This document shows, in pieces, positions 17,127-24,301 of a DNA stretch of 64,000 nt. The stretch is from contig NZ_JBHTJV010000026.1 of assembly GCF_042676045.1 (NCBI RefSeq), positions 62,001 to 126,000 on the forward strand, written 5' to 3'. The translations under genes were made by a program, and so were the position numbers. The notes beneath the pieces were generated by a model. It did no database searches and was not told the origin of the DNA. It saw only the letters and a list, made by a program, of their open reading frames with translations. This DNA is from Pseudahrensia aquimaris. GTDB lineage: Bacteria; Pseudomonadota; Alphaproteobacteria; Rhizobiales; Rhizobiaceae. Position 1 is the stretch's first letter, and each line of letters opens with the position of its first letter.

Positions 17127-19166
17127 ATGGAAGAGCACGGCGACGGCATTGACCCTCGTGTTGGTTTGGACTTCACGCTTGAGGGCACAGAAAAAAAAGA
17201 CACGATTATCGGGTCAAACCTCAATGACACGATCTACGGCTATAAGGGCAACGACACCATTTATGGTGACGGCAATGATCAACTCGTTGAAAATGGCAAC
17301 ATTGAAGGTTTTGCCAGCACGACGCTCGGCTACGGCTATACGACAAACGAAGCTGCTTATTTGGGTTCTTGGTATGCGCCACTGGGTCATTCTGTGCTGT
17401 TGGAAACAGAATTTGCATTGACCGACACAGGCCGTGGCCAGGTTTTGGAACTCGCTAGCGATGTGAACACATACATCGAACGCACGCTTGATCTGATGGC
17501 AACTGACTCGGTCTACGAGCTCTCCTTCGATATCGCCATGCCTGTTTATGAACGCGTCTTGGGTCGGGACGGCGTGCGGGTTGAATGGAATGGCGAGGTT
17601 GTCGCGACTGTGACGCCCGATTCCTACGACACATGGGAAACGGTAAAACTGGATATCACCGAAGGCACCGGCGATGGCACAAACACGCTGAAGCTCGTGG
17701 GTATCGGTCCCGAAAATTGGTGGGGTGCTGTTATAGACAACATCTCTGTCCAATCCACTGCACCGTCTCCGGGCAATGACTGGTTGAGCGGCGGAGACGG
17801 AAACGACAAGCTTTACGGCATGCAAGGTTCCGACTGGTTGGATGGCGGCATTGGCAAAGACCACCTTGATGGCGGCGAAGGCAACGATACCGCAACGTTC
17901 AAATCGGCAACGAGTGGTGTTTTGGTTGACCTTGCAGCAGGTCGCGGCTTCCGCGGCGACGCAAAGGGCGACACTTATACAAGTATCGAAAACCTGCACG
18001 GTTCCGATCACGACGACAGCCTGCGCGGAGACAACGAGCGTAACCGCCTCGTCGGTCATGATGGCGATGATCAACTTTATGGTCGTGGTGGCGACGATTA
18101 TCTTTTGGGTGGCGACGGCGCAGACTACATCAATGGCGGCGCAGGCATTGATACGGTCGAATACGACTATTCCAAAGCAGCCGTTACGATCAGTCTCTTG
18201 GACGGAACCGGCAACGGTGGCTATGCGCAAGGCGATGAGCTTGTGGCAATCGAAAACGTGGTTGGCTCACATCACGACGATACGATCACCGGCGACAACA
18301 ACAAAAACCGTCTCAATGGCGACGAGGGCGACGACATGCTCTACGGCCTCGACGGCAATGACACACTGATCGGTTGCTTTGGCGCTGACACGCTTGATGG
18401 CGGCGCTGGCACGGATACAGCCCATTATGGCCACGCTGAACAAGGCGTTGCCTTGAGCCTGATGACCGGCGGGACGGGCGGTGAAGCCGCTGGTGACACG
18501 TTTATCTCGATTGAAGCGGTCTACGGCACAGAGTTCGACGACACGATAGAAGGCGACAATGGCGTAAACCGTCTCAACGGTAACGACGGTGACGACATGC
18601 TGATGGGCGCAGGCGGCAACGATTATCTGATCGGCGGCGAAGGCGCAGACATGCTGGACGGTGGCGACGGCTACGATACAGCCGATTATTCCGGCGCAAG
18701 CGCTGGCGTGTCGCTGAGCTTGGCAACAGGCGGCACAGGCGGTGAAGCGGCTGGCGATACATATACTAACGTCGAAAACGTCTACTCATCCATCTACGCC
18801 GACGCCATCATCGGTGACGATGGCAACAACCGTCTCAACGGCAACGATGGTGATGATGTAATCGAAGGCGGCGATGGCCGTGATTACCTTACGGGCGGGG
18901 AAGGCAACGATACGCTGACGGGCGGCGATAGCCTCGATGTGTTCATGTACAAAGGCGCGTTCGGCAATGACACGATCACAGACTTTGTCGGTGGTTTCGG
19001 CATCGTGGATCGCATCTGGCTTGATGACATTGGATTCACAGACTTCGCTGACTTGACGCTGGTTGATCAAGGAAGCGACACGCTGATTGATGCTGGTGCG
19101 TTCGGCACTATCACGCTGACGGGCGTGACGTGGGACACTTTGGTCGCAGACGACTTCTTATTCTAG
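17127..19166 (+). CDS. RTX-type calcium-binding exoprotein with four tandem modules
   Basis: A 679-residue, strongly acidic protein with no N-terminal signal peptide. Residues 20-55 form a first block of GxxxDTIxG repeats. Residues about 58-213 form a beta-sandwich-like domain (DGVRVEWNGEVVATVTP ... AVIDNISVQ) resembling carbohydrate-binding jelly-rolls of secreted proteins. Residues about 215-605 are RTX nonapeptides (GGxGxDxLxG) arranged in four modules repeating every 87-88 residues (equivalent Asp at 254, 342, 430, 517 and 604). The C-terminal portion, ending in DFLF, fits a type I secretion signal. No type I transporter genes are nearby. Function unknown: surface, biofilm or sugar-binding roles are possible. 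Ribosome site AAGGGCGA precedes the ATG. Confidence 0.88.
   Translation: MEEHGDGIDPRVGLDFTLEGTEKKDTIIGSNLNDTIYGYKGNDTIYGDGNDQLVENGNIEGFASTTLGYGYTTNEAAYLGSWYAPLGHSVLLETEFALTDTGRGQVLELASDVNTYIERTLDLMATDSVYELSFDIAMPVYERVLGRDGVRVEWNGEVVATVTPDSYDTWETVKLDITEGTGDGTNTLKLVGIGPENWWGAVIDNISVQSTAPSPGNDWLSGGDGNDKLYGMQGSDWLDGGIGKDHLDGGEGNDTATFKSATSGVLVDLAAGRGFRGDAKGDTYTSIENLHGSDHDDSLRGDNERNRLVGHDGDDQLYGRGGDDYLLGGDGADYINGGAGIDTVEYDYSKAAVTISLLDGTGNGGYAQGDELVAIENVVGSHHDDTITGDNNKNRLNGDEGDDMLYGLDGNDTLIGCFGADTLDGGAGTDTAHYGHAEQGVALSLMTGGTGGEAAGDTFISIEAVYGTEFDDTIEGDNGVNRLNGNDGDDMLMGAGGNDYLIGGEGADMLDGGDGYDTADYSGASAGVSLSLATGGTGGEAAGDTYTNVENVYSSIYADAIIGDDGNNRLNGNDGDDVIEGGDGRDYLTGGEGNDTLTGGDSLDVFMYKGAFGNDTITDFVGGFGIVDRIWLDDIGFTDFADLTLVDQGSDTLIDAGAFGTITLTGVTWDTLVADDFLF
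17877..18938 (+). repeat. Tandem 261-264-bp repeats inside the RTX gene
   Basis: Four consecutive coding repeats with equivalent codons at about 17886, 18150, 18414, 18675 and 18936. Each unit encodes an AxYxxAxxGVxxSL strand segment, a GD(T/E)xxxIENVxGS linker and a run of RTX nonapeptides. The units at 18414 and 18675 are most alike (both share TGGTGGEAAGDT), pointing to recent duplication of the last pair. Confidence 0.85.
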
Positions 19167-19191
19167 GCTCGATACACCCCAACAAATTTGG

Positions 19192-19228
19192 CAGGCGCCC
19201 ATGCGAAAGCTGGGCGCCTGTTTCGTTT
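19192..19228 (+). terminator. Rho-independent terminator after the RTX gene
   Basis: A perfect 10-bp stem CAGGCGCCCA / TGGGCGCCTG with a 9-base loop, followed by the T-rich TTTCGTTT. It begins 26 bases after the RTX stop codon. Confidence 0.88.
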
Positions 19229-19328
19229 GGAACCATGCCAGCGTCGTTTCGCGCCTTTGCGGCTGGACGAAACCGCATTAGCTTTTGGGTCGTATTACTA
19301 GACAATAATGAATGCGGAAGGATCAAAA

Positions 19329-19775
19329 ATGGTGCGTTTTATTCAAAAAGCCATAGTCGCGATGGCTTTGGCGCTTACGCCAGCGATGCCGAGCTTTGCC
19401 CAAAACGTTGAGGCCGAAGCGCCTGCCGCGTTGCGCGGGCAGGGACAGGCTATCATCGACGGTCAGTTCAAAGCGTTCCGTTCGCGTGATCATCAGCAGG
19501 CATTTGGCTACGCCGCGCCGACACTGCAGCAGGTTTTTGGTTCAACAGATCGTTTCATCGGCATGGTCAAGAACGGCTACGGCGCCATTTACGACGCGAA
19601 GCAATGGAAGTTTGGCCGCAGCCGCATGAAAGACGGTGATCTGTATCAGGAAGTCTTTGTCAGTGGCCCAAACGGCAAAGAATGGAAGGCGCTGTATACA
19701 CTGCGCAAACAAGCCGATGGATCATGGAAAATTGGCGGCGTGCGCCTCATTCCGGCAGGGACTTTGGGAACCTAG
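19329..19775 (+). CDS. DUF4864 exported protein
   Basis: A 148-residue protein with a signal peptide (MVRFIQKAIVAMALALTPAMPSFA, cleavage after SFA). The mature domain (QAIIDGQFKAFRSRDHQQAFGYAAPTLQQVFGSTDRFIGMVKNGYGAIYDAKQWKFG) is the NTF2-like DUF4864 pattern found in many rhizobial periplasmic proteins of unknown role. The ATG at 19329 has GGAAGGA upstream; an ATG at 19308 is in frame but less suitable. Its stop ends one base before the tgt stop on the opposite strand. Confidence 0.82.
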   Translation: MVRFIQKAIVAMALALTPAMPSFAQNVEAEAPAALRGQGQAIIDGQFKAFRSRDHQQAFGYAAPTLQQVFGSTDRFIGMVKNGYGAIYDAKQWKFGRSRMKDGDLYQEVFVSGPNGKEWKALYTLRKQADGSWKIGGVRLIPAGTLGT

Positions 19776-19776
19776 T

Positions 19777-20934
19777 CTAAAGCGCTGGAATGTCGCCCCG
19801 TTCCCAAGCTGCGCTGCAAGCAGCTTGATAGTCAGCATAAGCGGCGGCTTCGATTGCGTCTCGTGCACCTTGCATAAGATCCTGATAATAAGAAAGATTG
19901 TTCCAAGTCAGCAGCATCCCGCCCAACGCCTCGTTGGAGCGGACAAGATGGTGCAAATAGGCGCGTGAATAATCTCGCGCCGCAGGACAATCGCTTTTCT
20001 CATCCAGTGGCCGATGGTCTTCTGCATGGCGCGCATTGCGCAAATTGATCTTACCGAAGCGTGTGAAAGCGGTGCCATGGCGTCCTGCTCGGGTTGGCAT
20101 CACGCAGTCGAACATATCCACGCCACGGGCGATGGATTTCAGCAAATCGTCAGGTGTGCCGACGCCCATCAGGTAGCGCGGCTTTTCTTCCGGCAATTCA
20201 GGGCAGGTGACGTCCAGCATAGCCAGCATTACTTCTTGAGGTTCACCCACTGCAAGGCCACCGATGGAATAGCCCTTCAGGTCCATATCTTTGAGCGCAT
20301 TGGCTGACTTGACCCGTAAAGCTTCGTTATCACCCCCCTGAACGATCCCGAACATCGCACGGGCATTGTGATCGCTTTGCGTTAGAAACGCGCTCTTGCA
20401 GCGTTCTGCCCAACGCAAAGACAATTCCATTGCCCGCTCGATTTCACTGACGGGCGCGGGCAGGGCGATGCATTCGTCCAACTGCATCTGGATATCACTG
20501 TCGAGCAGAGCTTGAATTTCTATGGAGCGCTCTGGAGTCAACTCATACTTCGAGCCATCAATATGACTTTGGAATGTGACACCGGTTTCGGACAGCTTGC
20601 GCAGTTGCGAGAGCGACATGACCTGAAATCCGCCCGAATCGGTCAATATTGGATGCGGCCAACGAGCAAATTCGTGCAGACCGCCAAGTTTGGACACACG
20701 TTCAGCGCCGGGCCGAAGCATTAAGTGATATGTGTTGCCAAGGATAACGTCTGCACCCAGATCGCGCACTTGATCCATATACATGGCCTTGACCGTGCCT
20801 GCTGTCCCGACGGGCATGTAGGCAGGGGTGCGTATTGTCCCGCGCGGCATGGAAAGCGCACCCCGCCTTGCTTTGCCATCAGTTGCTTTGACGGTGAATG
20901 TGAGATCGGCTGAAGTTTGCTCGCGCTCTGTCAT
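19777..20934 (-). CDS. tgt: Tgt, queuine tRNA-guanine transglycosylase
   Basis: A 385-residue enzyme exchanging guanine-34 of GUN-anticodon tRNAs for preQ1. The general-acid/base region DSGGFQVMSLSQLRK and the nucleophile segment MFDCVMPTRAGRHGTAFTR are intact. The C-terminal zinc region reads DEKSDCPAARDYSRAYLHHL where the family norm is CxCxxC followed by RxYSRAYLHH: only the middle cysteine remains, although the histidine is kept. The rest of the protein looks functional. The gene lies inverted relative to queA, separated from it by the RTX and DUF4864 genes. Confidence 0.94.
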   Translation of the reverse strand: MTEREQTSADLTFTVKATDGKARRGALSMPRGTIRTPAYMPVGTAGTVKAMYMDQVRDLGADVILGNTYHLMLRPGAERVSKLGGLHEFARWPHPILTDSGGFQVMSLSQLRKLSETGVTFQSHIDGSKYELTPERSIEIQALLDSDIQMQLDECIALPAPVSEIERAMELSLRWAERCKSAFLTQSDHNARAMFGIVQGGDNEALRVKSANALKDMDLKGYSIGGLAVGEPQEVMLAMLDVTCPELPEEKPRYLMGVGTPDDLLKSIARGVDMFDCVMPTRAGRHGTAFTRFGKINLRNARHAEDHRPLDEKSDCPAARDYSRAYLHHLVRSNEALGGMLLTWNNLSYYQDLMQGARDAIEAAAYADYQAACSAAWERGDIPAL

Positions 20935-20986
20935 AGCATCATCCCGCTAAGCGGCCTTTTTTTGTTTTCGGCTGGGGCGGGGGGAG

Positions 20987-21062
20987 TGGTGAGCCCGCAC
21001 GGATTCGAACCGTGGACATCCTCATTAAAAGTGAGGCGCTCTACCAACTGAGCTACGGGCTC
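20987..21062 (-). tRNA. tRNA-Lys (anticodon TTT)
   Basis: A complete 76-base tRNA read on the minus strand: acceptor stem GAGCCCG/CGGGCTC, D arm GCTC-AGTTGGTA-GAGC, anticodon stem CCTCA/TGAGG with loop CTTTTAA (anticodon TTT), T arm with GGTTCGAATCC, discriminator A and an encoded CCA. It lies 52 bases upstream of the tgt start, same strand. Confidence 0.96.
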
Positions 21063-21274
21063 GCGCGACGATGTCACGAACGCGGCGAGCAATAGGAAAT
21101 AGCCACGCCACGGTCAAGCGCTTCGAAGCGCGTGCGACACTTTTTTTGCCTGATGATGATCATGGGTTTTTGAACAAAGCAAGCAGCCGCTGACAAAGGT
21201 GTGACGAAGGGTGACTGTGCAGCGCCGCAATTGGGATGTATCACAAAGACCGGATTGGTATTTTAGGCTGGACT

Positions 21275-22063
21275 ATGGGCGCAGACATTACTCTTTTCAC
21301 TATTTTTTTTGCAGGAACGCTGTCGTTCATCTCGCCCTGCGTGTTGCCACTCGTCCCGCCGTATCTGACGTATCTGGCCGGTGTTTCCATTGAAGAGCTA
21401 ACCGGAAGCAAAAAGTCTGCTGCCGTGACCGCCCGAGTGATGACCAACGCTTTTGCGTTCGTAATGGGCTTCACCGTCGTCTTCGTGGCCTTGGGTGCCG
21501 GGGCATCGACGATTGGCGCAATGGTGCGTCAATATCAAGAAGGTCTGGCGATGGTTGCCGGCGGCATCATCATACTGATGGGCCTGCACTTTCTTGGCCT
21601 ATTGCGCATTGACCTGCTTTATCGAGAGTTGCGCTTTCAAACGGGCAATGCTGGCGGAATAGGGACAGCCACCCTCGGAGCAGATCAACCCAGCCGCTCA
21701 CGCAGAGCCAGCCTTGGCGGCTCCTTCCTGATGGGCCTTGCGTTCGCATTTGGTTGGACGCCCTGTATTGGACCCGTTTTAGGCGCTGTGCTTTCTGTGG
21801 CTGGCAGCCGTGAGTCGGTTGGCGAAGGCGCGGGCATGTTGGCGATCTATTCACTCGGTCTCGGTGTGCCGTTCATGCTGTCGGCCTTGTTCGCCGAAAC
21901 CTTCATGGGCTTCCTCCAGCGCTTCAAACGCCACCTGGGTACCGTTGAAAAGATCATGGGCGGTCTGCTGGTTTTGACAGGTATCATGTTCCTGACGGGC
22001 TGGATGCAGGATGCCGCTTTCTTCTTGTTGGAAACATTTCCAGCGCTGCAGGAATTCGGCTAG
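21275..22063 (+). CDS. ccdA: CcdA-type cytochrome c biogenesis / thiol-transfer membrane protein
   Basis: A 262-residue protein with six membrane helices of the CcdA/DsbD-transmembrane family, which passes reducing equivalents across the inner membrane to periplasmic thiol proteins for haem-protein assembly. The paired redox cysteines are Cys22 (SFISPCVLPLVPPYL) and Cys164 (FGWTPCIGPVLGAVL). The ATG at 21275 yields the standard N-terminus; an upstream in-frame ATG at 21236 adds 13 residues. It lies divergent from tRNA-Lys and 37 bases before the next gene. Confidence 0.92.
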   Translation: MGADITLFTIFFAGTLSFISPCVLPLVPPYLTYLAGVSIEELTGSKKSAAVTARVMTNAFAFVMGFTVVFVALGAGASTIGAMVRQYQEGLAMVAGGIIILMGLHFLGLLRIDLLYRELRFQTGNAGGIGTATLGADQPSRSRRASLGGSFLMGLAFAFGWTPCIGPVLGAVLSVAGSRESVGEGAGMLAIYSLGLGVPFMLSALFAETFMGFLQRFKRHLGTVEKIMGGLLVLTGIMFLTGWMQDAAFFLLETFPALQEFG

Positions 22064-22100
22064 GCTTGCAGCCTGACTAAGCGGCACGGGAAATTTGATC

Positions 22101-23306
22101 ATGGCAAAAGCTGCTGAGCGCTTGCGCGAACTGCGCGCATTGCTGGAATCGTCCGACCCAATTCCTCTGCTGGATACGCTCAAAACGCCTCAGGACGACT
22201 TGATTGGCATGGCTCAGTCAGACCAAGACCGCATCAAAGTGCTCAATCTGACCGGTTTTCACGCCCATACGAATGGCAAGTTTGGTGAGGCCTATGAACG
22301 GTTTTCGCAAGCATTTGAATTGAACCGTGATCTGCGCTCACTCGCCAACGCCTTGATCGCTGCTCGCAAGGGGAAAGACGCGGTTCCAGCGAGCAGGCGT
22401 GCCGAGCTCTTGGCAAGCGCACACGAAACCGGAAAAGCCGAACCGGATAGTGAGGCCAAGGCAGAGCTTTACGATGTTCTCACCCACAATTGCGGCGCTT
22501 GGGACATAGATGAATTAATAGCGCCGTTCGGTGCTGAATCGCTGCGCATCAAGGATGCATTGCAAAAACCATCATTCGATTTGGCAGCACGCGACCGTCC
22601 CATATTCGATTTCGACCGCAAGAACGCCAATGTGATCTCGTTTTCACTGTTTGGAACGAAGCCAAGGTATTTGAAGGTCGCCATTGAAAACGCGCGCGCT
22701 TGCCCGAACGTCTTTCCTGGCTGGACCTGTCGTTTTTATGTCGACAAAAGCGTTCCCACTGAAACGTTACAGCAATTAGCCGCCGCCGGGAGCCAGATTC
22801 ACATCATTCCGAAGATGCACGACCCCAAGAGCGGTTCGGGCTTGTTCTGGCGATTTTTGGTGGCGTCAGATCCCAACGTCGATTTCTTCATGGTGCGCGA
22901 TGCAGACAGTCTTATTTCAGTTCGTGAGAAATGCGCAGTGGATGAATGGGTTGAAAGCGACTGTGACTTCCATGTTTTGCGGGATTTCTATTCACACTCG
23001 GAACTGATGCTGGCCGGTCTTTGGGGCGGAGTTGGAGGGCGGATTGCAGACATTGCTGAGCTCATCAACACCTACACCAAAAGCAAAAAGCCAAACCGGC
23101 TGGGTGTACACAATCACGATCAGCTTTTCCTGCGCGGTGTTATATGGCCGTCAGTCAAAATGTCTCTGATGCAACACGACAGCGTGTTTGGCAGCCAGCT
23201 GAAATTTCCCAATGTTCGTAATTTTCCAAACGTAGGCAGGCTGCACCCTAAGCGCCATGTCGGTCAGAACATGGGAATTTTCATGAAAAACGGTGGCGAG
23301 TCCTAA
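22101..23306 (+). CDS. Glycosyltransferase-like protein with N-terminal helical repeat region
   Basis: A 401-residue cytosolic protein. Residues 1-90 are helical and contain a TPR-like pair (GFHAHTNGKFGEAYERFSQAFELNRD). Residues about 175-395 form an alpha/beta domain with an aspartate motif RDADS (Asp267 and Asp269) followed by REKCAVDEW and FHVLRDFYSHSELMLAGLWGG, resembling the GT-A-type DxD proteins in which RDxDSxxxxRE precedes an HxxRDxxxH block. The donor and acceptor are unknown. The ATG at 22101 is preceded only by a weak ribosome site. It converges on the DMT gene, with overlapping stops in CTAA. Confidence 0.65.
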   Translation: MAKAAERLRELRALLESSDPIPLLDTLKTPQDDLIGMAQSDQDRIKVLNLTGFHAHTNGKFGEAYERFSQAFELNRDLRSLANALIAARKGKDAVPASRRAELLASAHETGKAEPDSEAKAELYDVLTHNCGAWDIDELIAPFGAESLRIKDALQKPSFDLAARDRPIFDFDRKNANVISFSLFGTKPRYLKVAIENARACPNVFPGWTCRFYVDKSVPTETLQQLAAAGSQIHIIPKMHDPKSGSGLFWRFLVASDPNVDFFMVRDADSLISVREKCAVDEWVESDCDFHVLRDFYSHSELMLAGLWGGVGGRIADIAELINTYTKSKKPNRLGVHNHDQLFLRGVIWPSVKMSLMQHDSVFGSQLKFPNVRNFPNVGRLHPKRHVGQNMGIFMKNGGES

Positions 23307-24238
23307 GCCTTTTTGCGGGCAGGGAATGTTGCCAACACCACACCGCTGAGCACTGTCGCTATCCCCCAGAAATGAAACGGGAACAGAGTTTCACCCAAAA
23401 ACAAAACGGCCAGCGCCACCCCGTATACGGGCAACAGATACAGAAAGATCGACGTAATCGACGAGCCGACGACGCGCACTCCGTTTTGAAACAGCGAAAA
23501 CGCCAGCAGCGACGAGATGATGACCGTCGCTGAAATCAGTGCCCATGCCGTTAAGGTTGATGGGAAGGTAGCGAGCGAGACGGTTTCAAACGCTGCAAAC
23601 GGCAGCAGCAGCACAGCGCCCGCACCCGCTGTGAGCGCAAAAAGAGGCAGTGTTTGTAACGGTGCCAGCTTGTCGGATTTCAGCCAAACCGAATAGACGG
23701 CCCAACTGAAGGCGGTCGCTACAAAAATCAAATCACCGACGTTAAACGACAAAGACAAGAGCGTTTCCAAAGATCCGCGAAAGACTATGATTCCGACGCC
23801 AGAAAAAGCAAGACCAATACCTGCCGCTTCCCGAATGTTCGTTTTGCGTCCACGGAAAAGCCAATCGATCACCAACACCATGACGGGAGCGGTGGTGTAG
23901 ATCAGCGTGCCGTTCGTGGCGGATGTATATTTCAAAGCGACATAGACAAGAGCGCCGCAAATCCACATACCGAGAAACCCCAACATAGCGATTGTCGGCG
24001 TCAGAGACCCGATGAGAGCGCGATGGGTACGCAGCTTTGGCCATACAAACGGCAGCAGAATTAATGCGGTGAACGTCCATCGCAAGAAGGCCAGCGTGTA
24101 GGGTTCGGTGTGGCCGCCATCAATGCTGGCACGGCCGAATATGATGTTGGTCGAGAAGAACAGCGGCATCACAAACAACAGTGCCAACGCGACGCTGCGC
24201 TCGCGCGAAGGCGGCGTTTCCGCCGTTGCGGTGGTCAT
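23303..24238 (-). CDS. EamA/DMT-superfamily exporter
   Basis: A 311-residue protein with ten hydrophobic helices in two EamA repeats (for example FSTNIIFGRASIDG ... LAFLRWTFTALILLPF, then LIFVATAFSWAVYSVWLKS). It belongs to the drug/metabolite transporter superfamily; the substrate cannot be inferred. The ATG at 24236-24238 is taken as start; an in-frame TTG at 24254-24256 would add six residues. It shares the four bases CTAA with the convergent gene's stop. Confidence 0.88.
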   Translation of the reverse strand: MTTATAETPPSRERSVALALLFVMPLFFSTNIIFGRASIDGGHTEPYTLAFLRWTFTALILLPFVWPKLRTHRALIGSLTPTIAMLGFLGMWICGALVYVALKYTSATNGTLIYTTAPVMVLVIDWLFRGRKTNIREAAGIGLAFSGVGIIVFRGSLETLLSLSFNVGDLIFVATAFSWAVYSVWLKSDKLAPLQTLPLFALTAGAGAVLLLPFAAFETVSLATFPSTLTAWALISATVIISSLLAFSLFQNGVRVVGSSITSIFLYLLPVYGVALAVLFLGETLFPFHFWGIATVLSGVVLATFPARKKA

Positions 24239-24301
24239 GCTTGTTTGTTTTGTCAAAGGATTGAGGAAGGCCCATTGTGCTTGGCCCCTCTATTGCAGGC
24301 T

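Noticed and set aside
17214..18230. Long minus-strand open frame opposite the RTX gene
   Set aside because: Its composition is the complement of repetitive Gly/Asp codons; no ribosome site or recognisable domain, and the plus-strand RTX product is clear.
17877..18938. Possible CRISPR-like array
   Set aside because: The regular repeats are in-frame protein-coding RTX modules of about 262 bp, without short repeats and spacers.
20987..21062. tRNA-Lys as an integrated-element attachment site
   Set aside because: No second copy of the tRNA 3' end, integrase or phage gene is seen in the window.
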